From: Cellulomonas hominis
GTDB lineage: Bacteria; Actinomycetota; Actinomycetes; Actinomycetales; Cellulomonadaceae
Length of the DNA: 64,000 nucleotides
NCBI RefSeq assembly: GCF_901521055.1
Contig: NZ_CABEGA010000051.1
Location: forward strand, 53,827-117,826
Direction of reading: 5' to 3'
Part shown: positions 17,082-27,000 of the stretch, one piece after another
Position numbering within the stretch: the first letter of the stretch is position 1
How the letters are laid out: every line of letters begins with the position of its first letter
Position numbers and translations under genes: made by a program
The notes under the pieces: model-generated
Told to the model about the DNA's origin: nothing
The model's database searches: none
Seen by the model: only the letters and a program-made list of their open reading frames with translations

Positions 17082-17250
17082 CTCCGGGCCCGTGCGCGAC
17101 GACGTCAGCGGCGTCGTCGCCATCACGACCGTTCAGGCGCCCCGGCCGACCGTCCGAGAGAGCCACCCGCCGGCGGGTCGGCACCGCCCATAGCGTTCCG
17201 GTGCGGCCGGTGGCGCACGAGCAGAGCCGCTCGATGACAAGGGAAGGTCG

Positions 17251-19642
17251 ATGAGGACAACCACCACGGCACGACGGCGCAGCAGCAGGTACGTCAGGAG
17301 CGCAGCGGCAGCGGCGGGCCTCGCCCTGTTCGCGATCACGGCATGCTCCCCCTCCTCGTCGGACGAGGACGCGGCGAACGACTCGTTCACGTCGCGGGAG
17401 GTGTCGGACGGCGAGACGGACTTCGTCGTCGTGACGAACCCGGGCGACGGACCGGTCCTGTCCTACGGGAAGGACAGCGGGGTGGAGCTCCTGTCCGAGG
17501 AGATCGACGGCCAGGAGTACGCGTTCAAGGACATGAACGCCGACGGCGAGCTGGACACGTGGGAGGACTGGCGGGAGACCGCCGAGGACCGCGCCGCCGA
17601 CCTGGCGGAGGACCTGTCGATCGAGCAGATCGCCGGCCTCATGCTGTTCAGCTCCCACGAGCGCTCGCCCGCCGACGGTCTCACGGACGGGCAGGAGGAG
17701 TACCTGTCGCAGTCGCGGCTCCGGAACGTGCTGAACGCGGGCCCGAACGAGGTCGACGTGAACGTGCGGTGGGCGAACGAGATGCAGGCGTACGTCGAGT
17801 CGCTCTCGACCGACGACGAGCCGTACGTCCCGGTCAACTTCAGCACAGACCCGCGCACCACAGCCTCGAGCTCGGCGGCGTACAACGCCGAGGGGGCGGA
17901 CATCTCACGCTGGCCGTCCAATCTCGGGCTGGCGGCGACGTTCGACACCGAGACGATGGACGCGTTCGCGTCGATGACGTCGGCGGAGTACCGGGCACTC
18001 GGCATCGCGACCGCTCTGAGCCCGCAGATCGACCTGGCCTCCGAGCCGCGCTGGTTGCGGGTCGAGGGCACGTTCGGCGAGAACGTCGAGCTGAGCAGCC
18101 GGCTCGCGGCCGCCTACGTCGACGGGTTCCAGACGTCGCCGGGTACCGAGGGCTGGGGCGACGAGTCGGTCAACGCGATGATCAAGCACTGGGCGGGCGA
18201 CGGCCCCGGCGAGGGCGGCCGGGAGTCGCACAAGAGCTCGGGCAAGTACGGGGTGTATCCCGGCGGTGCCTTCGACCTGCACACGCAGCCGTTCATCGCG
18301 GCGCTCGACTCCGCCGCGATCATGACGTCGTACTCCATCGCGGTCGACGGTGCCGGCGAGCCGCTTCTCGGCAACCGGGCCGGCACCGCGTACGACCCGG
18401 GGCGGATGGCCCTGCTGCGGGAGGACAACGGCTACCAGGGTGTCGTGGTCACCGACTGGGGCGTCACCCGCGACTTCGACCCGGGCACCATCACCACGTC
18501 CTGGGGCGGCGAGGACCTGACCGTCGACGAGCGGCACTACGCCATCCTCAGGACGGGCGTCGACATGTTCGGCGGCAACAACGACGTGGCGCCGGTGCTC
18601 GCCGCTCACGCCATGTGGCAGGCGGACTTCGAGGCCGGCGAGAACGAGGTCGACGCCGACACCCGGTTCCGGGAGACGGGGGCGCGTGTGCTCACCCTGA
18701 TCTTCCAGCCCGGCCTGTACGAGAACCCGTACCTCGACCTCGAGCAGTCGCAGGCGGTCGTCGCCTCCTCCGACAAGCTCGAGGCGGGCTACCAGGCCCA
18801 ACTGGACTCGGTCGTGATGCTCAAGAACGACGCCGGCACGATCGCCGCCGCCGAGGCGGACGACTGGGCGGACAAGACCGTGTACATCCCGCGCTCGTTC
18901 GACACGGGCTTCGCCACGACGCGGACGCCCGCCGAGTACACGGAGGGCCCCGGCCTGACGGTGGAGGTCGCCGAGCAGTACTTCGCGGAGGTCGTGACGG
19001 ACGAGGCCGTCGAGGACGCGGACGGCAGGGTCACGGGTTACACCGCCCCCGGACCTCTCCGACGTGGACCTGGTGCTCGTCGGCATGGACAGCCCGACCA
19101 ACGGCAGCCTGTCGTCGGGTGCAGGGCAGGACGGCGAGACCGGTGAGTGGTACCCCCTCTCGCTGCAGTACCGCCCGTACACCGCGGACGGCCCGGACGT
19201 CCGCCAGACCTCGATCGGCGGCGACGTCCTCCCGGACGGCAGCCGCGAGAACCGCTCGTACGCCGGCAGCACCTCGCGCATCTCGAACGAAGCGGACCTG
19301 GACGCGTTCGAGCGCGCCGTGGCAGCGGTCGAGGCGTCGGGCCGGGACGTCCCGGTGATCACGGTCCTCAAGGCCAACAACCCGACGGTCCCGACCGAGT
19401 TCGAGGCGGAGTCGGACGCGATCGTCGTCGGGTTCGGGACGAGCGACCAGGCGCTCATCGAGACGGCCCTCGGACTGTCGGAGCCCCGGGGTCGCCTGCC
19501 GATCGGCTTCCCGGAGTCGATGGACGCGGTGGAGGCGCAGCTCGAGGACGTGCCGGAGGACACCGAGCCGTACGTGGACTCGGCTGGCAACACCTACGAG
19601 TTCGGCTTCGGACTCGATCACGACGGGCCGATCACCGGCTGA
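17251..19642 (+). pseudogene. Glycoside hydrolase family 3 lipoprotein, frameshifted
   Basis: Two overlapping frames form one GH3 protein of about 797 residues. Frame 1 (17251 onward) begins with a lipoprotein signal (SAAAAAGLALFAITAC, lipobox ITAC) and contains the GH3 catalytic-domain motifs KHWAGDGPGEGGRESH and VVVTDWGVTRD, whose Asp is the expected nucleophile. The second frame (19064-19642) holds the C-terminal GH3 sandwich domain ending VDSAGNTYEFGFGLD. They join if one C is removed from the run of five at about 19047-19051. This is either a sequencing error or a true inactivating frameshift. If intact it would be a membrane-anchored beta-glucosidase/xylosidase-type enzyme. RBS AAGGGAAGG precedes the ATG. 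Confidence 0.82.
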
Positions 19643-19702
19643 GTGCTCGCCCGGTCCCGCCCAGGTCACTGCGCCGCCACCGCGGCGATCACCGGGACGG
19701 AC

Positions 19703-19748
19703 ACGACGGGTGCACTCTCCGCCTGCGGGCGGGGAGGGCACCCGTCGT
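19703..19748. terminator. Bidirectional terminator between convergent genes
   Basis: Perfect 11-base arms ACGACGGGTGC and GCACCCGTCGT around a 24-base GC-rich loop, placed between the ends of the convergent GH3 and LytTR genes. No T-run follows, as is common in this type of genome. Confidence 0.65.
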
Positions 19749-19786
19749 CGTCCCCGCGCAACCGGCGCGGTCGCGACCACCCCGGT

Positions 19787-20509
19787 TCAGCCGGAGTGGG
19801 CGACGTCGTCCGTGAGCGCCTCGAGGAACGCGCGCCGCCGGGACCGGCTGATGACGAGCTCGGCGCCGGTGGTCATGACGCAGCTGGCCTGGCGCACCTC
19901 GGCGACGTGCCGCAGGTTCACGAGGAAGCAGCTGTTCGAGCGGAAGAAGCCGGCCTGCGGGACGAGATCGTCCTCGAGGGCACGGAGCGTCCCCGAGAAC
20001 CCGTAGGACCCGTCGACCGTGTGCACGTCGATGCGGTGCCTCGAGGAGCTGGCCGCGTACACGATGTCCGCGACCGGCACGCGGGCCGTGCCGCTCGACG
20101 TCGGCAGCAGCACCGCCGCGCCGCTGTGACGCCGGAGCCGGCCCGCGCTCCGGGTCAGGCTCCGCGCCAGCGAGAAGTACGAGACCGGCTTGACGAGGAA
20201 GTCCATGGCGTCCACCTCGTAGCCGCGCGGGGCGGACGACACCAGGTGGGTGACGAACACGATCACCACCCGAGGGTCCAGGTTGCGGATGCGGCGCGCG
20301 GTCTCCAGCCCGTCCAGGTGCTGCATCTGCACGTCGAGGAGGATCACGTCGTAGGCGGCGCGGTAGCGGCGGACGATGTCCCGTCCGTCGGAGAAGTGGT
20401 GGATCTCGAACCGCACACCGTTCTCGGCCTGGAAGCGGTCCAGCAGCTCGACCAGACGCTGCCGGTCGTCTGGGTCGTCCTCGACGACCGCGACCCGGAG
20501 CTCGCTCAC
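19787..20509 (-). CDS. LytTR-type response regulator
   Basis: 240 residues, GTG at 20509. The receiver domain (residues 1-120) has the acidic pair VVEDDPDD, the phosphoacceptor YDVILLDVQM and the late Lys DFLVKPVSY. The C-terminal LytTR DNA-binding domain follows (YAASSSRHRIDVHTVDGSY, RSNSCFLVNLRHVAEV). LytTR regulators usually pair with a membrane histidine kinase and control cell-surface or competence genes; no kinase is encoded next to it in the window. The start lies 20 bases... upstream of the aldo-keto reductase end on the same strand (gap of 20 bases), so it may be transcribed after that gene. Confidence 0.9.
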   Translation of the reverse strand: MSELRVAVVEDDPDDRQRLVELLDRFQAENGVRFEIHHFSDGRDIVRRYRAAYDVILLDVQMQHLDGLETARRIRNLDPRVVIVFVTHLVSSAPRGYEVDAMDFLVKPVSYFSLARSLTRSAGRLRRHSGAAVLLPTSSGTARVPVADIVYAASSSRHRIDVHTVDGSYGFSGTLRALEDDLVPQAGFFRSNSCFLVNLRHVAEVRQASCVMTTGAELVISRSRRRAFLEALTDDVAHSG

Positions 20510-20529
20510 GCGCGGACCAGCGCCGGCCC

Positions 20530-21411
20530 TCAGGCCTCGGGGATCTCGCGGCCGAAGTTGTCCAGCCGGACGTCGGCCGGCTCCGGCCCGCCGCGGACGC
20601 CGGTGTCGAGCGCGTCGATCGCCGCCAGCTGCTCGCCGGTCAGCTCGAAGTCGAAGACGTCGAGGTTCTCCGCGATCCGCGCCGGCTTCACGGACTTCGG
20701 GATGGCGGAGCGGCCCTGCTGCAGGTGCCAGCGCAGCATGACCTGCGCGGCGGACTTGCCGTACTGCTCGGCGATGCCCAGGATCACCGGGTCGTCGAAC
20801 GTCCGCTTGCTGTCGCCGCCGCGGTAGGCCGTGATGCCGCCGATCGGCGACCACGCCTGGGTGAGGATGCCGTGGGCGGCGTCCGCGGCCTGGACATCGG
20901 GCTGCGTGAAGTACGGGTGGACCTCGACCTGGTTCACGGCCGGGACGACGTCGGTGCGCTCGAGCAGGCTGCTCAGGTGCTCGGGCATGAAGTTCGAGAC
21001 GCCGATCGCGCGGACCTTGCCGTCGGCGAGCAACGTCTCCAGGGCCTTGTAGGCGCCGATGGTCAGCTCGAAGTCGGACGGCAGGGCCTGGTGCAGGATC
21101 AGCAGGTCGATCTGCTCGACGCCGAGCTTGCCGGCGCTCTTGTCGAACGCGTGCAGCGTGGCGTCGTAGCCGTAGTCGCTGATCCAGATCTTGGTCTCGA
21201 TGAACACCTCGGAGCGGTCGACGCCGGAGGTGGCGATCGCCTGCCCGACCTCGCGCTCGTTGCCGTAGGCCGCGGCGGTGTCGATGTGCCGGTAGCCCAC
21301 GCGCAGCGCCTCGGACACCGCAGAGACGGTCTCCTCCGGCGGCGTCTGGAACACCCCGAACCCGATCACGGGGATCTCGATTCCGTTGTTGAGCGTCAGT
21401 GTCTGCGTCAT
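20530..21411 (-). CDS. Aldo/keto reductase
   Basis: 293 residues, ATG at 21411. All catalytic-tetrad positions are seen: the Asp and Tyr of GYRHIDTAAAYGNEREVG, the Lys of FIETKIWISD and the His of LLILHQALP. NADPH-binding segments SPIGG and IPKSVKPARIAENLDVFDF are typical of the AKR5/2,5-diketo-gluconate reductase group. It is cytosolic. It is divergent from an SDR gene across a region with a sequence similar to the operator of the nearby XRE regulator, so the two oxidoreductases may be co-regulated. Confidence 0.93.
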   Translation of the reverse strand: MTQTLTLNNGIEIPVIGFGVFQTPPEETVSAVSEALRVGYRHIDTAAAYGNEREVGQAIATSGVDRSEVFIETKIWISDYGYDATLHAFDKSAGKLGVEQIDLLILHQALPSDFELTIGAYKALETLLADGKVRAIGVSNFMPEHLSSLLERTDVVPAVNQVEVHPYFTQPDVQAADAAHGILTQAWSPIGGITAYRGGDSKRTFDDPVILGIAEQYGKSAAQVMLRWHLQQGRSAIPKSVKPARIAENLDVFDFELTGEQLAAIDALDTGVRGGPEPADVRLDNFGREIPEA

Positions 21412-21510
21412 GCCGTCCACGCTACGAGCCGACACCGATGCGAGGGAGAGGTCGTCAGTACCCCCTTGAAGGCCGCGGCCGGGTGCAGCGCGCCCGGCGA
21501 CTCCGCGAGC

Positions 21511-21532
21511 GGGGTAACAGCAGCCCCTGCCT
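21511..21532. promoter_or_regulatory. Candidate XRE/MmyB-type half operator
   Basis: Read on the minus strand this begins AGGCAGGGGCTG and ends TTACC. The first 12 bases are identical to the left arm of the long palindrome at 25019-25071 next to the XRE gene. A partner TCAGTACCCCC lies about 60 bases to the left (about 21454). It lies between the divergent aldo-keto reductase and SDR genes. Confidence 0.4.
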
Positions 21533-21577
21533 CCCGTCGCAGTCACGGGCGACGATGGCCGGCGAGAGGAGCCACCC

Positions 21578-22411
21578 ATGCCTACCTGGTTCATCACGGG
21601 CTGCTCGACCGGCCTCGGCCGCGAGCTCGCCCTCGCCGTCCTGCGTCGCGGCTGGAACGCCGTCGTCACCGCCCGCGACCCGCAGCGCGTCGCCGACGTC
21701 GTCGCGCAGTTCCCGGACACCGCCCTCGCCCTGCCCCTGGAGGTCGGCGACCACGCGCAGGTCGTGTCCGCGGTCGCTGCCGCGACCGAGCGGTTCGGCG
21801 CGATCGACGTCGTGGTCAACAACGCCGGTCACGGGTTCCGGGCCGCCGTCGAGGAGGCCGAGGACGACGAGGTCGCCGAGCTCTTCGCGACCAACTTCTT
21901 CGGACCGGTCGACCTGGTCAAGGCGGTCCTGCCGCAGATGCGCGAGCGCCGCTCGGGGACCATCGTCAACGTCTCGTCCATCGGTGCGCCGCGGTCCAAC
22001 CCGGCCTCCGGCTACTACTCGGCGACCAAGTCCGCGCTGGAGTCCGTCTCCGACGCGCTCGCGCGGGAGGTCCGACCCCTCGGCATCCACGTCCTCGTCC
22101 TGGAGCCGGGCGCGCTCCGCACCGAGTTCTCCGGCGGCTCCTTGCTGCAGTCGCGCAGGGTGATCGACGACTACGCCGGCACCGCCGGCCTGCGCCGCAA
22201 GGAGAACGACCGCACCCACGGCACGCAGCCGGGCGACCCGGCGCGGGCGGCGGAGACGGTGGTCGACGTCGTCGCCGCCGGTGACCCACCGTTCCGGCTG
22301 CTGCTGGGCAGCGACGCCCTGGCCGTCGTGCGCGAGGAGCTCACCGGGCGTCTCGCGGAGATCGACGCCTGGCAGGACACCAGCGCCGCCACCGACTTCC
22401 CGACCGACTGA
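21578..22411 (+). CDS. Short-chain dehydrogenase/reductase (SDR)
   Basis: 277 residues. Classical SDR: cofactor loop TGCSTGLGRELA, NNAGHG, catalytic serine in NVSSIGAP and the YxxxK pair in SGYYSATKSALE. Acidic and basic residues after strand 2 (TARDPQRV) favour NADP. It belongs to the group resembling oxidoreductases annotated as SDR-family retinol dehydrogenase-like. It is 51 percent-like by eye to the next gene, a tandem duplicate. ATG at 21578 follows GAGAGGAG. Confidence 0.93.
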   Translation: MPTWFITGCSTGLGRELALAVLRRGWNAVVTARDPQRVADVVAQFPDTALALPLEVGDHAQVVSAVAAATERFGAIDVVVNNAGHGFRAAVEEAEDDEVAELFATNFFGPVDLVKAVLPQMRERRSGTIVNVSSIGAPRSNPASGYYSATKSALESVSDALAREVRPLGIHVLVLEPGALRTEFSGGSLLQSRRVIDDYAGTAGLRRKENDRTHGTQPGDPARAAETVVDVVAAGDPPFRLLLGSDALAVVREELTGRLAEIDAWQDTSAATDFPTD

Positions 22412-22436
22412 ACCCGCACCAGAAGGAGCACGCAGC

Positions 22437-23255
22437 ATGTCGACGTGGCTGATCACCGGCACCTCGAGCGGGCTCGGTCGAGCCCTCGCGGAGGCGGTCC
22501 TCGCCGCGGGGCACCGCGTCGTCGTCACCGCCCGTGACACCGCCCACGTGCACGAGCTCGTCGACCGGTACCCGCGGACCGCGGTCGCCGTCCGGCTGGA
22601 CGTGACCGACGAAGAGTCCGTCCAGCGGGCGGTCCGGCAGGCGCACGAGACGTTCGGTGGCATGGACGTGCTCGTGAACAACGCCGGGTACGGCTACGTC
22701 GCGGCCGTCGAGGAGGGCGAGCCCGAGGCGGTCGACCGGCTGTTCGCGACGAACGTCTTCGGGCCCGCCGCACTGATCCGCGCCGTCCTGCCGTCGATGC
22801 GTGCCGCCGGCGCCGGGACGATCGTCAACGTCTCCTCGGTCGGCGCCCGCACCACGATCCCCGGGGGCGGGTACTACTCGGCCGCGAAGGCCGCTCTCGA
22901 GGGCCTGTCCGGGTCGCTGCGGCGCGAGGTCGAGCCGTTCGGCATCCGCGTGGTCGTCGTCGAGCCCGGGTCGTTCCGGACCGACTTCCGAGGCCGCTCG
23001 GCACAGCGCTCCCACGTCGTGATCGACGCCTACGACGCCGTGCTCGGCCGCGACGGGGGTGGCGGGCTGTCACCCCAGCGCGGGGAACCGCTGAAGGCCG
23101 CCCACGCGATCCTCGAGGCGGTGCAGTCCCCGCAGCCGCCGCAGCTGCTGCTGCTGGGCAGCGACGCGCTCGAGGGCTTCCGGGCGCGGGCGCTGGCGGA
23201 GGCCGAGGACGTCGACCGGTTCGAGGAGCTGACCCTGAGCACGGACGCCGACTGA
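22437..23255 (+). CDS. Short-chain dehydrogenase/reductase (SDR), tandem paralogue
   Basis: 272 residues, ATG at 22437 behind AGAAGGAGC. SDR motifs: TGTSSGLGRALAEAV, NNAGYGY, NVSSVGAR and GGYYSAAKAALEG with the YxxxK pair. The sequence tracks its upstream neighbour along its whole length, including the C-terminal LLLGSDALE segment, so the two arose by tandem duplication. The gap is 25 bases, so they are one operon. Substrate unknown. Confidence 0.93.
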   Translation: MSTWLITGTSSGLGRALAEAVLAAGHRVVVTARDTAHVHELVDRYPRTAVAVRLDVTDEESVQRAVRQAHETFGGMDVLVNNAGYGYVAAVEEGEPEAVDRLFATNVFGPAALIRAVLPSMRAAGAGTIVNVSSVGARTTIPGGGYYSAAKAALEGLSGSLRREVEPFGIRVVVVEPGSFRTDFRGRSAQRSHVVIDAYDAVLGRDGGGGLSPQRGEPLKAAHAILEAVQSPQPPQLLLLGSDALEGFRARALAEAEDVDRFEELTLSTDAD

Positions 23256-23319
23256 CCGCCCGCCGACCGTGCGGTTCTACGCCGGCGCGCGCGACCTGGG
23301 TGCCGATCGGCCGTAGACG

Positions 23320-24054
23320 TCAGCCGAGCTGGTCGGCGGGACGCAGCACCACCTCGTTGATCGCGAGGTGGCGGGGCCGCGCGAGGACGAACGCGATGAC
23401 CTCGGCGATGTCCTCGGGGGTCACCGTGGCGATGTCGTACCCCTGCTGCACGGCCTCGCGTGTCGCCTCGTGCGTGATGTGCGTCGGCAGCTCGGTGTCC
23501 ACGACACCGGGTTCGATCAGGGTGACCCGCACGTCCGGGAGCAGCTGCTGGCGCAGGGACTCCGACCAGCCGTTCATGCCCCACTTGGTCGCGGCGTACA
23601 CGGCGTTGCCGGAGCGGGCGGTGCGCCCGGCGACGGACGAGATGTTGATCAGGTCGCCGGCGCCGTCGGTGAGCTGGTCGAGGAAGACCTCGGTCGCGGT
23701 GATCGCGCCCAGCAGGTTCACCTCGACCATGGCGCGGTAGTCGTCGCGCTGGTCGGGGCCGAACGGGCCCAGAAGCATCGTGCCGGCGTTGTTGACGAGC
23801 ACGTCCGCGCCGCCGAGCTCCGTGCGCACGCGCTCGGCCGCCGTGACGAGGGCGTCGCGGTCGGTGACGTCGGCCTGGATCGGCAGTGCCCGGTCGCCGA
23901 TCTCGGCGGCCAGCGCCTCGATGCGGTCGACGCGGCGGGCCAGGAGCGCGACCCGGTAGCCGGCGGCGGCCAAGGCGCGGGCGGTAGCAGCGCCGATGCC
24001 GGAGGAGCCTCCGGTGATGACGGCGACGCGGTCGTGGGTGGCGGACTGCGTCAT
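23320..24054 (-). CDS. Short-chain dehydrogenase/reductase (SDR)
   Basis: 244 residues. VAVITGGSSGIGAATARAL is the cofactor motif, NNAGT the structural motif, NISSVAGR holds the catalytic serine and AVYAATKWGMNG the Tyr and Lys. It resembles the YdfG/clavaldehyde dehydrogenase-like SDRs that use NADPH. It lies 36 bases after the MmyB-type XRE gene on the same strand, which probably controls it. It converges with the tandem SDR pair. Confidence 0.93.
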   Translation of the reverse strand: MTQSATHDRVAVITGGSSGIGAATARALAAAGYRVALLARRVDRIEALAAEIGDRALPIQADVTDRDALVTAAERVRTELGGADVLVNNAGTMLLGPFGPDQRDDYRAMVEVNLLGAITATEVFLDQLTDGAGDLINISSVAGRTARSGNAVYAATKWGMNGWSESLRQQLLPDVRVTLIEPGVVDTELPTHITHEATREAVQQGYDIATVTPEDIAEVIAFVLARPRHLAINEVVLRPADQLG

Positions 24055-24090
24055 GGTGAGGTGCCCTTTCGTCAGGTGCGTGCGCGGCCG

Positions 24091-24987
24091 TCAGGACCGC
24101 GCGGCGGCGCGGTCCTGCTGCGCGGCGGCGGCGGTCTGCTCGGCCCAGGTCGCCAGCAGGAGGAGGTGGGCCGCCGAGGGGCTCGCGGGTTCGGCGGTGT
24201 AGACGATCAGCGAGTGCCCGGGGTCACCGGGGAGGTCCATGGACTCGTACGTCAGGGTCAGGTCACCGACCACGGGGTGCCGCATGCGCTTGGCGCCGCT
24301 GCGGTGCAGCCGGACGTCGTGCGCCGCCCACATGCGGGAGAACTCGGGGCTGCGGGTCGTCAGCTCACCGATCAGGCTGCTCAGGACGCGGTCGTCCGGC
24401 GTGCGGCCCGCGGCGGTCCGCAGGCTGGCGGCCAGGTCGGTCGCGGCGCGGTCCCAGTCCACGAAGAAGTCCCGCGCGCGCGGGTCGAGGAACGTGAAGC
24501 GGGCCAGGTTCACCGGGCGCGCGGGGTCGCGGTAGAGCTCGCTGTAGAGCGCCCGGCCCAGGGAGTTCGTCGCCACGATGTCACGGCGGTCGTTGCGCAC
24601 CATGGCCGGGACGCCCTGCATCGAGTCGAGCATCCACTGCACCTCCCGGCGGACGGTGCCACGCGGCGGCCGCGCACCCCGTGCCGCGCGCCGCGACGGT
24701 CCGGCGTTGGCCGCACGCGCGAGGTCTGTCAGGTGCAGCCGCTCGGCCTCGTCGAGCTGCAGGGCGTCGGCGAGCGCTGACAGCACCTGCTCGGACGTAC
24801 CCGTGAGGTTCCCGCGCTCGAGGCGGGTGTAGTAGTCCACGCTGACCCCCGCGAGCATCGCGACCTCCTCGCGGCGCAACCCGGTGACGCGGCGGTGCCC
24901 GCCCCACGCCGGGAGTCCTGCCTGCTCGGGCGTCAGCCGTGCGCGGCGGGTGGTGAGGAACTCGCGCACCTGCTCCCTGGTGTCCAT
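24091..24987 (-). CDS. XRE regulator with MmyB-like ligand domain
   Basis: 298 residues. N-terminal HTH (about 8-85): VREFLTTRRARLTPEQAGLP, VTGLRREEVAMLAGVSVDYY, TRLERGNLTGTSEQVLSALA. The C-terminal MmyB-like domain (about 110-280) has the patterns LDSMQGVPAMVRNDRRDIVA, RDFFVDWDRAA and MWAAHDVRLH-x-G-x-KRM-HPVVGDL. MmyB folds resemble PAS domains and bind fatty acids in one studied case. This regulator type in actinobacteria is usually next to an SDR gene, as here. A long palindrome lies 31 bases upstream of its start. It is paralogous to the regulator at 27118. Confidence 0.92.
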   Translation of the reverse strand: MDTREQVREFLTTRRARLTPEQAGLPAWGGHRRVTGLRREEVAMLAGVSVDYYTRLERGNLTGTSEQVLSALADALQLDEAERLHLTDLARAANAGPSRRAARGARPPRGTVRREVQWMLDSMQGVPAMVRNDRRDIVATNSLGRALYSELYRDPARPVNLARFTFLDPRARDFFVDWDRAATDLAASLRTAAGRTPDDRVLSSLIGELTTRSPEFSRMWAAHDVRLHRSGAKRMRHPVVGDLTLTYESMDLPGDPGHSLIVYTAEPASPSAAHLLLLATWAEQTAAAAQQDRAAARS

Positions 24988-25018
24988 GACCGGCACGCTA
25001 CGTCGCGATGCGGACGGC

Positions 25019-25071
25019 AGGCAGGGGCTGGCAGTACCGGTCTCCCAGCCGGGTACTGCCAGGCCCTGCCT
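25019..25071. promoter_or_regulatory. Long palindromic operator of the MmyB-type regulator
   Basis: Left arm AGGCAGGGGCTGGCAGTACC followed by GG; right arm CCGGGTACTGCCAG followed by GCCCTGCCT. The arms of 22-23 bases match except for one mismatch and one extra base, around an 8-base centre. It lies between the divergent XRE gene and the FMN-binding lipoprotein gene, 30 bases from each start. The CTGGCAGTACC core recurs in variant form at the second regulator. Confidence 0.75.
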
Positions 25072-25101
25072 CGCCGCACGTCGCGTCCGTAGCGTCGGAG
25101 G

Positions 25102-25569
25102 ATGCGACAGACGACGAGACGATCCCCGTGGCAGGCGACCGGGCTGACCGCCGCAGGCGTGGTCGGCGTCGTGGGTCTCGGCGGGTGCGGGCCGGCCGAC
25201 CGGGACCGGGCCGACGCGCCGACGACCGCTACGACCGCCGCGCAGCAGGGGGCGGCCGCACCGGTGCCCGACCAGGACCGGTACCGCGACGGTGAGTACA
25301 CGGCGACGGGGTGGTACGGCGGTCTGCCTTCGCACATCGTCGTGGACGTGACCCTGCGCGACGACGTGGTCACCGACGTCGAGGTCACTCCGACAGCCAC
25401 GAACGAGACGTCGCTCGACCTGCAGGAGCGGTTCGCGGAGGCGGTCGTCGACGTCGTCGTGGGCCGCCCCCTGGACGAGATCGAGCTGGACTACCTGGCC
25501 GGGTCGAGCGGGACGACGCTCGGGTTCAACGACGCCCTGGAGCAGATCCGGGAGCAGGCGGCGCGCTGA
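25102..25569 (+). CDS. FMN-binding domain lipoprotein
   Basis: 155 residues, ATG at 25102. An N-terminal twin-arginine-like start (TTRRSPW), a hydrophobic stretch and the lipobox GLGGC suggest an exported lipoprotein. After a Thr/Ala-rich linker, the FMN_bind domain (about 60-150) has DGEYTATGWYGG, VDVTLRDDVVTDVEV and the flavinylation-type motif GSSGTTLGFNDALEQI, where the Thr would carry covalent FMN (added by ApbE). Such proteins act in extracytoplasmic electron transfer. It is divergent from the XRE regulator and shares its operator. The GGAGG just before the ATG is too close to be an ideal RBS. Confidence 0.8.
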   Translation: MRQTTRRSPWQATGLTAAGVVGVVGLGGCGPADRDRADAPTTATTAAQQGAAAPVPDQDRYRDGEYTATGWYGGLPSHIVVDVTLRDDVVTDVEVTPTATNETSLDLQERFAEAVVDVVVGRPLDEIELDYLAGSSGTTLGFNDALEQIREQAAR

Positions 25570-25621
25570 CGCGCTCGCGCTCGTAGGCGGCCCGGGACGT
25601 CGTGCCCGTCGTCGCCCTGGC

Positions 25622-25732
25622 CTAGGCGCTGTCGGCGTCCTGCCCCAGCCTCGCCAGCCCGAGCGCGGCCATCAGGCCCGAGCGCGAGCCGCCCACGACC
25701 ACCGCGGTGCCGGCCCGTCCTGCCGAGCTCAT
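25622..25732 (-). pseudogene. N-terminal remnant of a FAD-dependent oxidoreductase
   Basis: A 36-residue frame starting at an ATG that overlaps the MFS stop (ATGA): MSSAGRAGTAVVVGGSRSGL then MAALGLARLG. The VVVGGSRSGLMAALGLA segment is a FAD Rossmann-type start (VVxGGSxxGLxxAxxLA) of flavoprotein monooxygenases. The frame stops after 36 residues with no continuation downstream in any frame I could follow. Probably the stub of a truncated monooxygenase once co-transcribed with the MFS gene. Confidence 0.45.
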
Positions 25733-26942
25733 CGCAGCCCTCGCAGTGGCAGCGACCGGCGTGCGGTGGTGAGCGCGACCACCGAGGCGACGAGCACGAG
25801 CAGCAGGTAGCCGTCGGCGATCTGATCGACGCTGAGCACGGACGTCAGCCGGCCGGCGGCCAGACCCGGGCCGGCCGCGCCGGCGTAGGAGACGAGGAAG
25901 ACCGTCGCCAGGACCCCGGCGTGGTCGCCCGCACCGGTCCGGCCGAGGACCGCCCGCATCCCCGCCGAGTTGGCGGCGCCCTGCGCGAGGCCCGCGAGGT
26001 ACGAGGCGAGCAGGAACGGCAGGATCGCCCCGGCGTGCAGCGAGAGCACGGCACCGGCCGCCGCCACGCAGAACAGCACGAGCCCCACGGTCATCGCGGT
26101 GCGCTCGGGCAGGCGGCGCGTCAGCGTCCCACCGACCGGGCCCAGGATCACCACGGAGGAGAACACGACCGCGATGACGACGGTGTTCGTCGTGCCGAGG
26201 TGGTCCGCCGTGACCGCCGGCGAGAACGCCTGGTAGAAGCCGCTCAGCGACCACGTCGCGACCAGGGCCGCGCCGGCCGTGAACAGCGCGCACCGGCACC
26301 GGCCGGGACGGAGACGTGCGGCACGAGCGAGGCGAGCGCGCCGGGCGCCCGCGTACCCGGCTCCCGGGACAGCAGCACGAGCACCAGGCACACCGCCAGG
26401 CCGACGCACACGACCGCGTACGTCAGGACGCGCGGAGCAGGAGCCACCTGGACCAGGGCGCCGGACAGCAGCGCGCCGACCGAGATGGCGAACGGCGGGG
26501 TGTTGCTGGTGACGATCGCCGCCAGCCCTCCAGGCCGGGCGGGAGCGGTGTCCACGACGAAAGACCCGAGCGCGCTGGACGCGACCCCGCAGGCCAGCCC
26601 CTGCAGCATCCGCCCGCCCAGCAGGATTTCCAGCCGGTCGACGTGCATCAGAACGAGGCAGCCCGCCGCGGCCAGGACGACAGCGGCCGCGGCGACCGGA
26701 CGTCGACCCACGTGGTCGGAGAGTCGCCCCAGCAGCAGCAGCGACAGCGCCGTGACCGCGAGATAGCACACGGTGGTGATCGCGAGGCCGCCGTCGGTGA
26801 TGCCGTCAGCGACGCGGTAGGTGTTGTACAGCGGGACGGGCGTGCCCGAGGCGAGGAACACCATCGCCAGGGCCGCGGTCGCCGCCCCGAACGCCGGTGT
26901 GCCCTCCAGTCGACGAATGACGGACCGGTCCTGCTTGCTCAC
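25729..26942 (-). pseudogene. MFS transporter, frameshifted
   Basis: Two frames make one 12-helix MFS protein of about 404 residues. The N-terminal frame starts at a GTG at 26942 (SKQDRSVIRRLEGTPAFGAA; motif A as LLGRLSDHVGRRPV). The C-terminal frame resumes at ALFTAGAALVATWSLSGFYQ and runs to 25729. They join near 26283-26300 if one base is added in a GGTGCCGGTGCGCGC repeat. The break is in the central loop between the two six-helix halves. It is divergent from the XRE regulator at 27118 and probably its target. Error or real mutation cannot be told from the window. Confidence 0.8.
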
Positions 26943-27000
26943 GCACGTGCTCCTGGCTGTCGACGACCTGGCCGCGTCAGCGAACCAGGCGGGTGACGTC

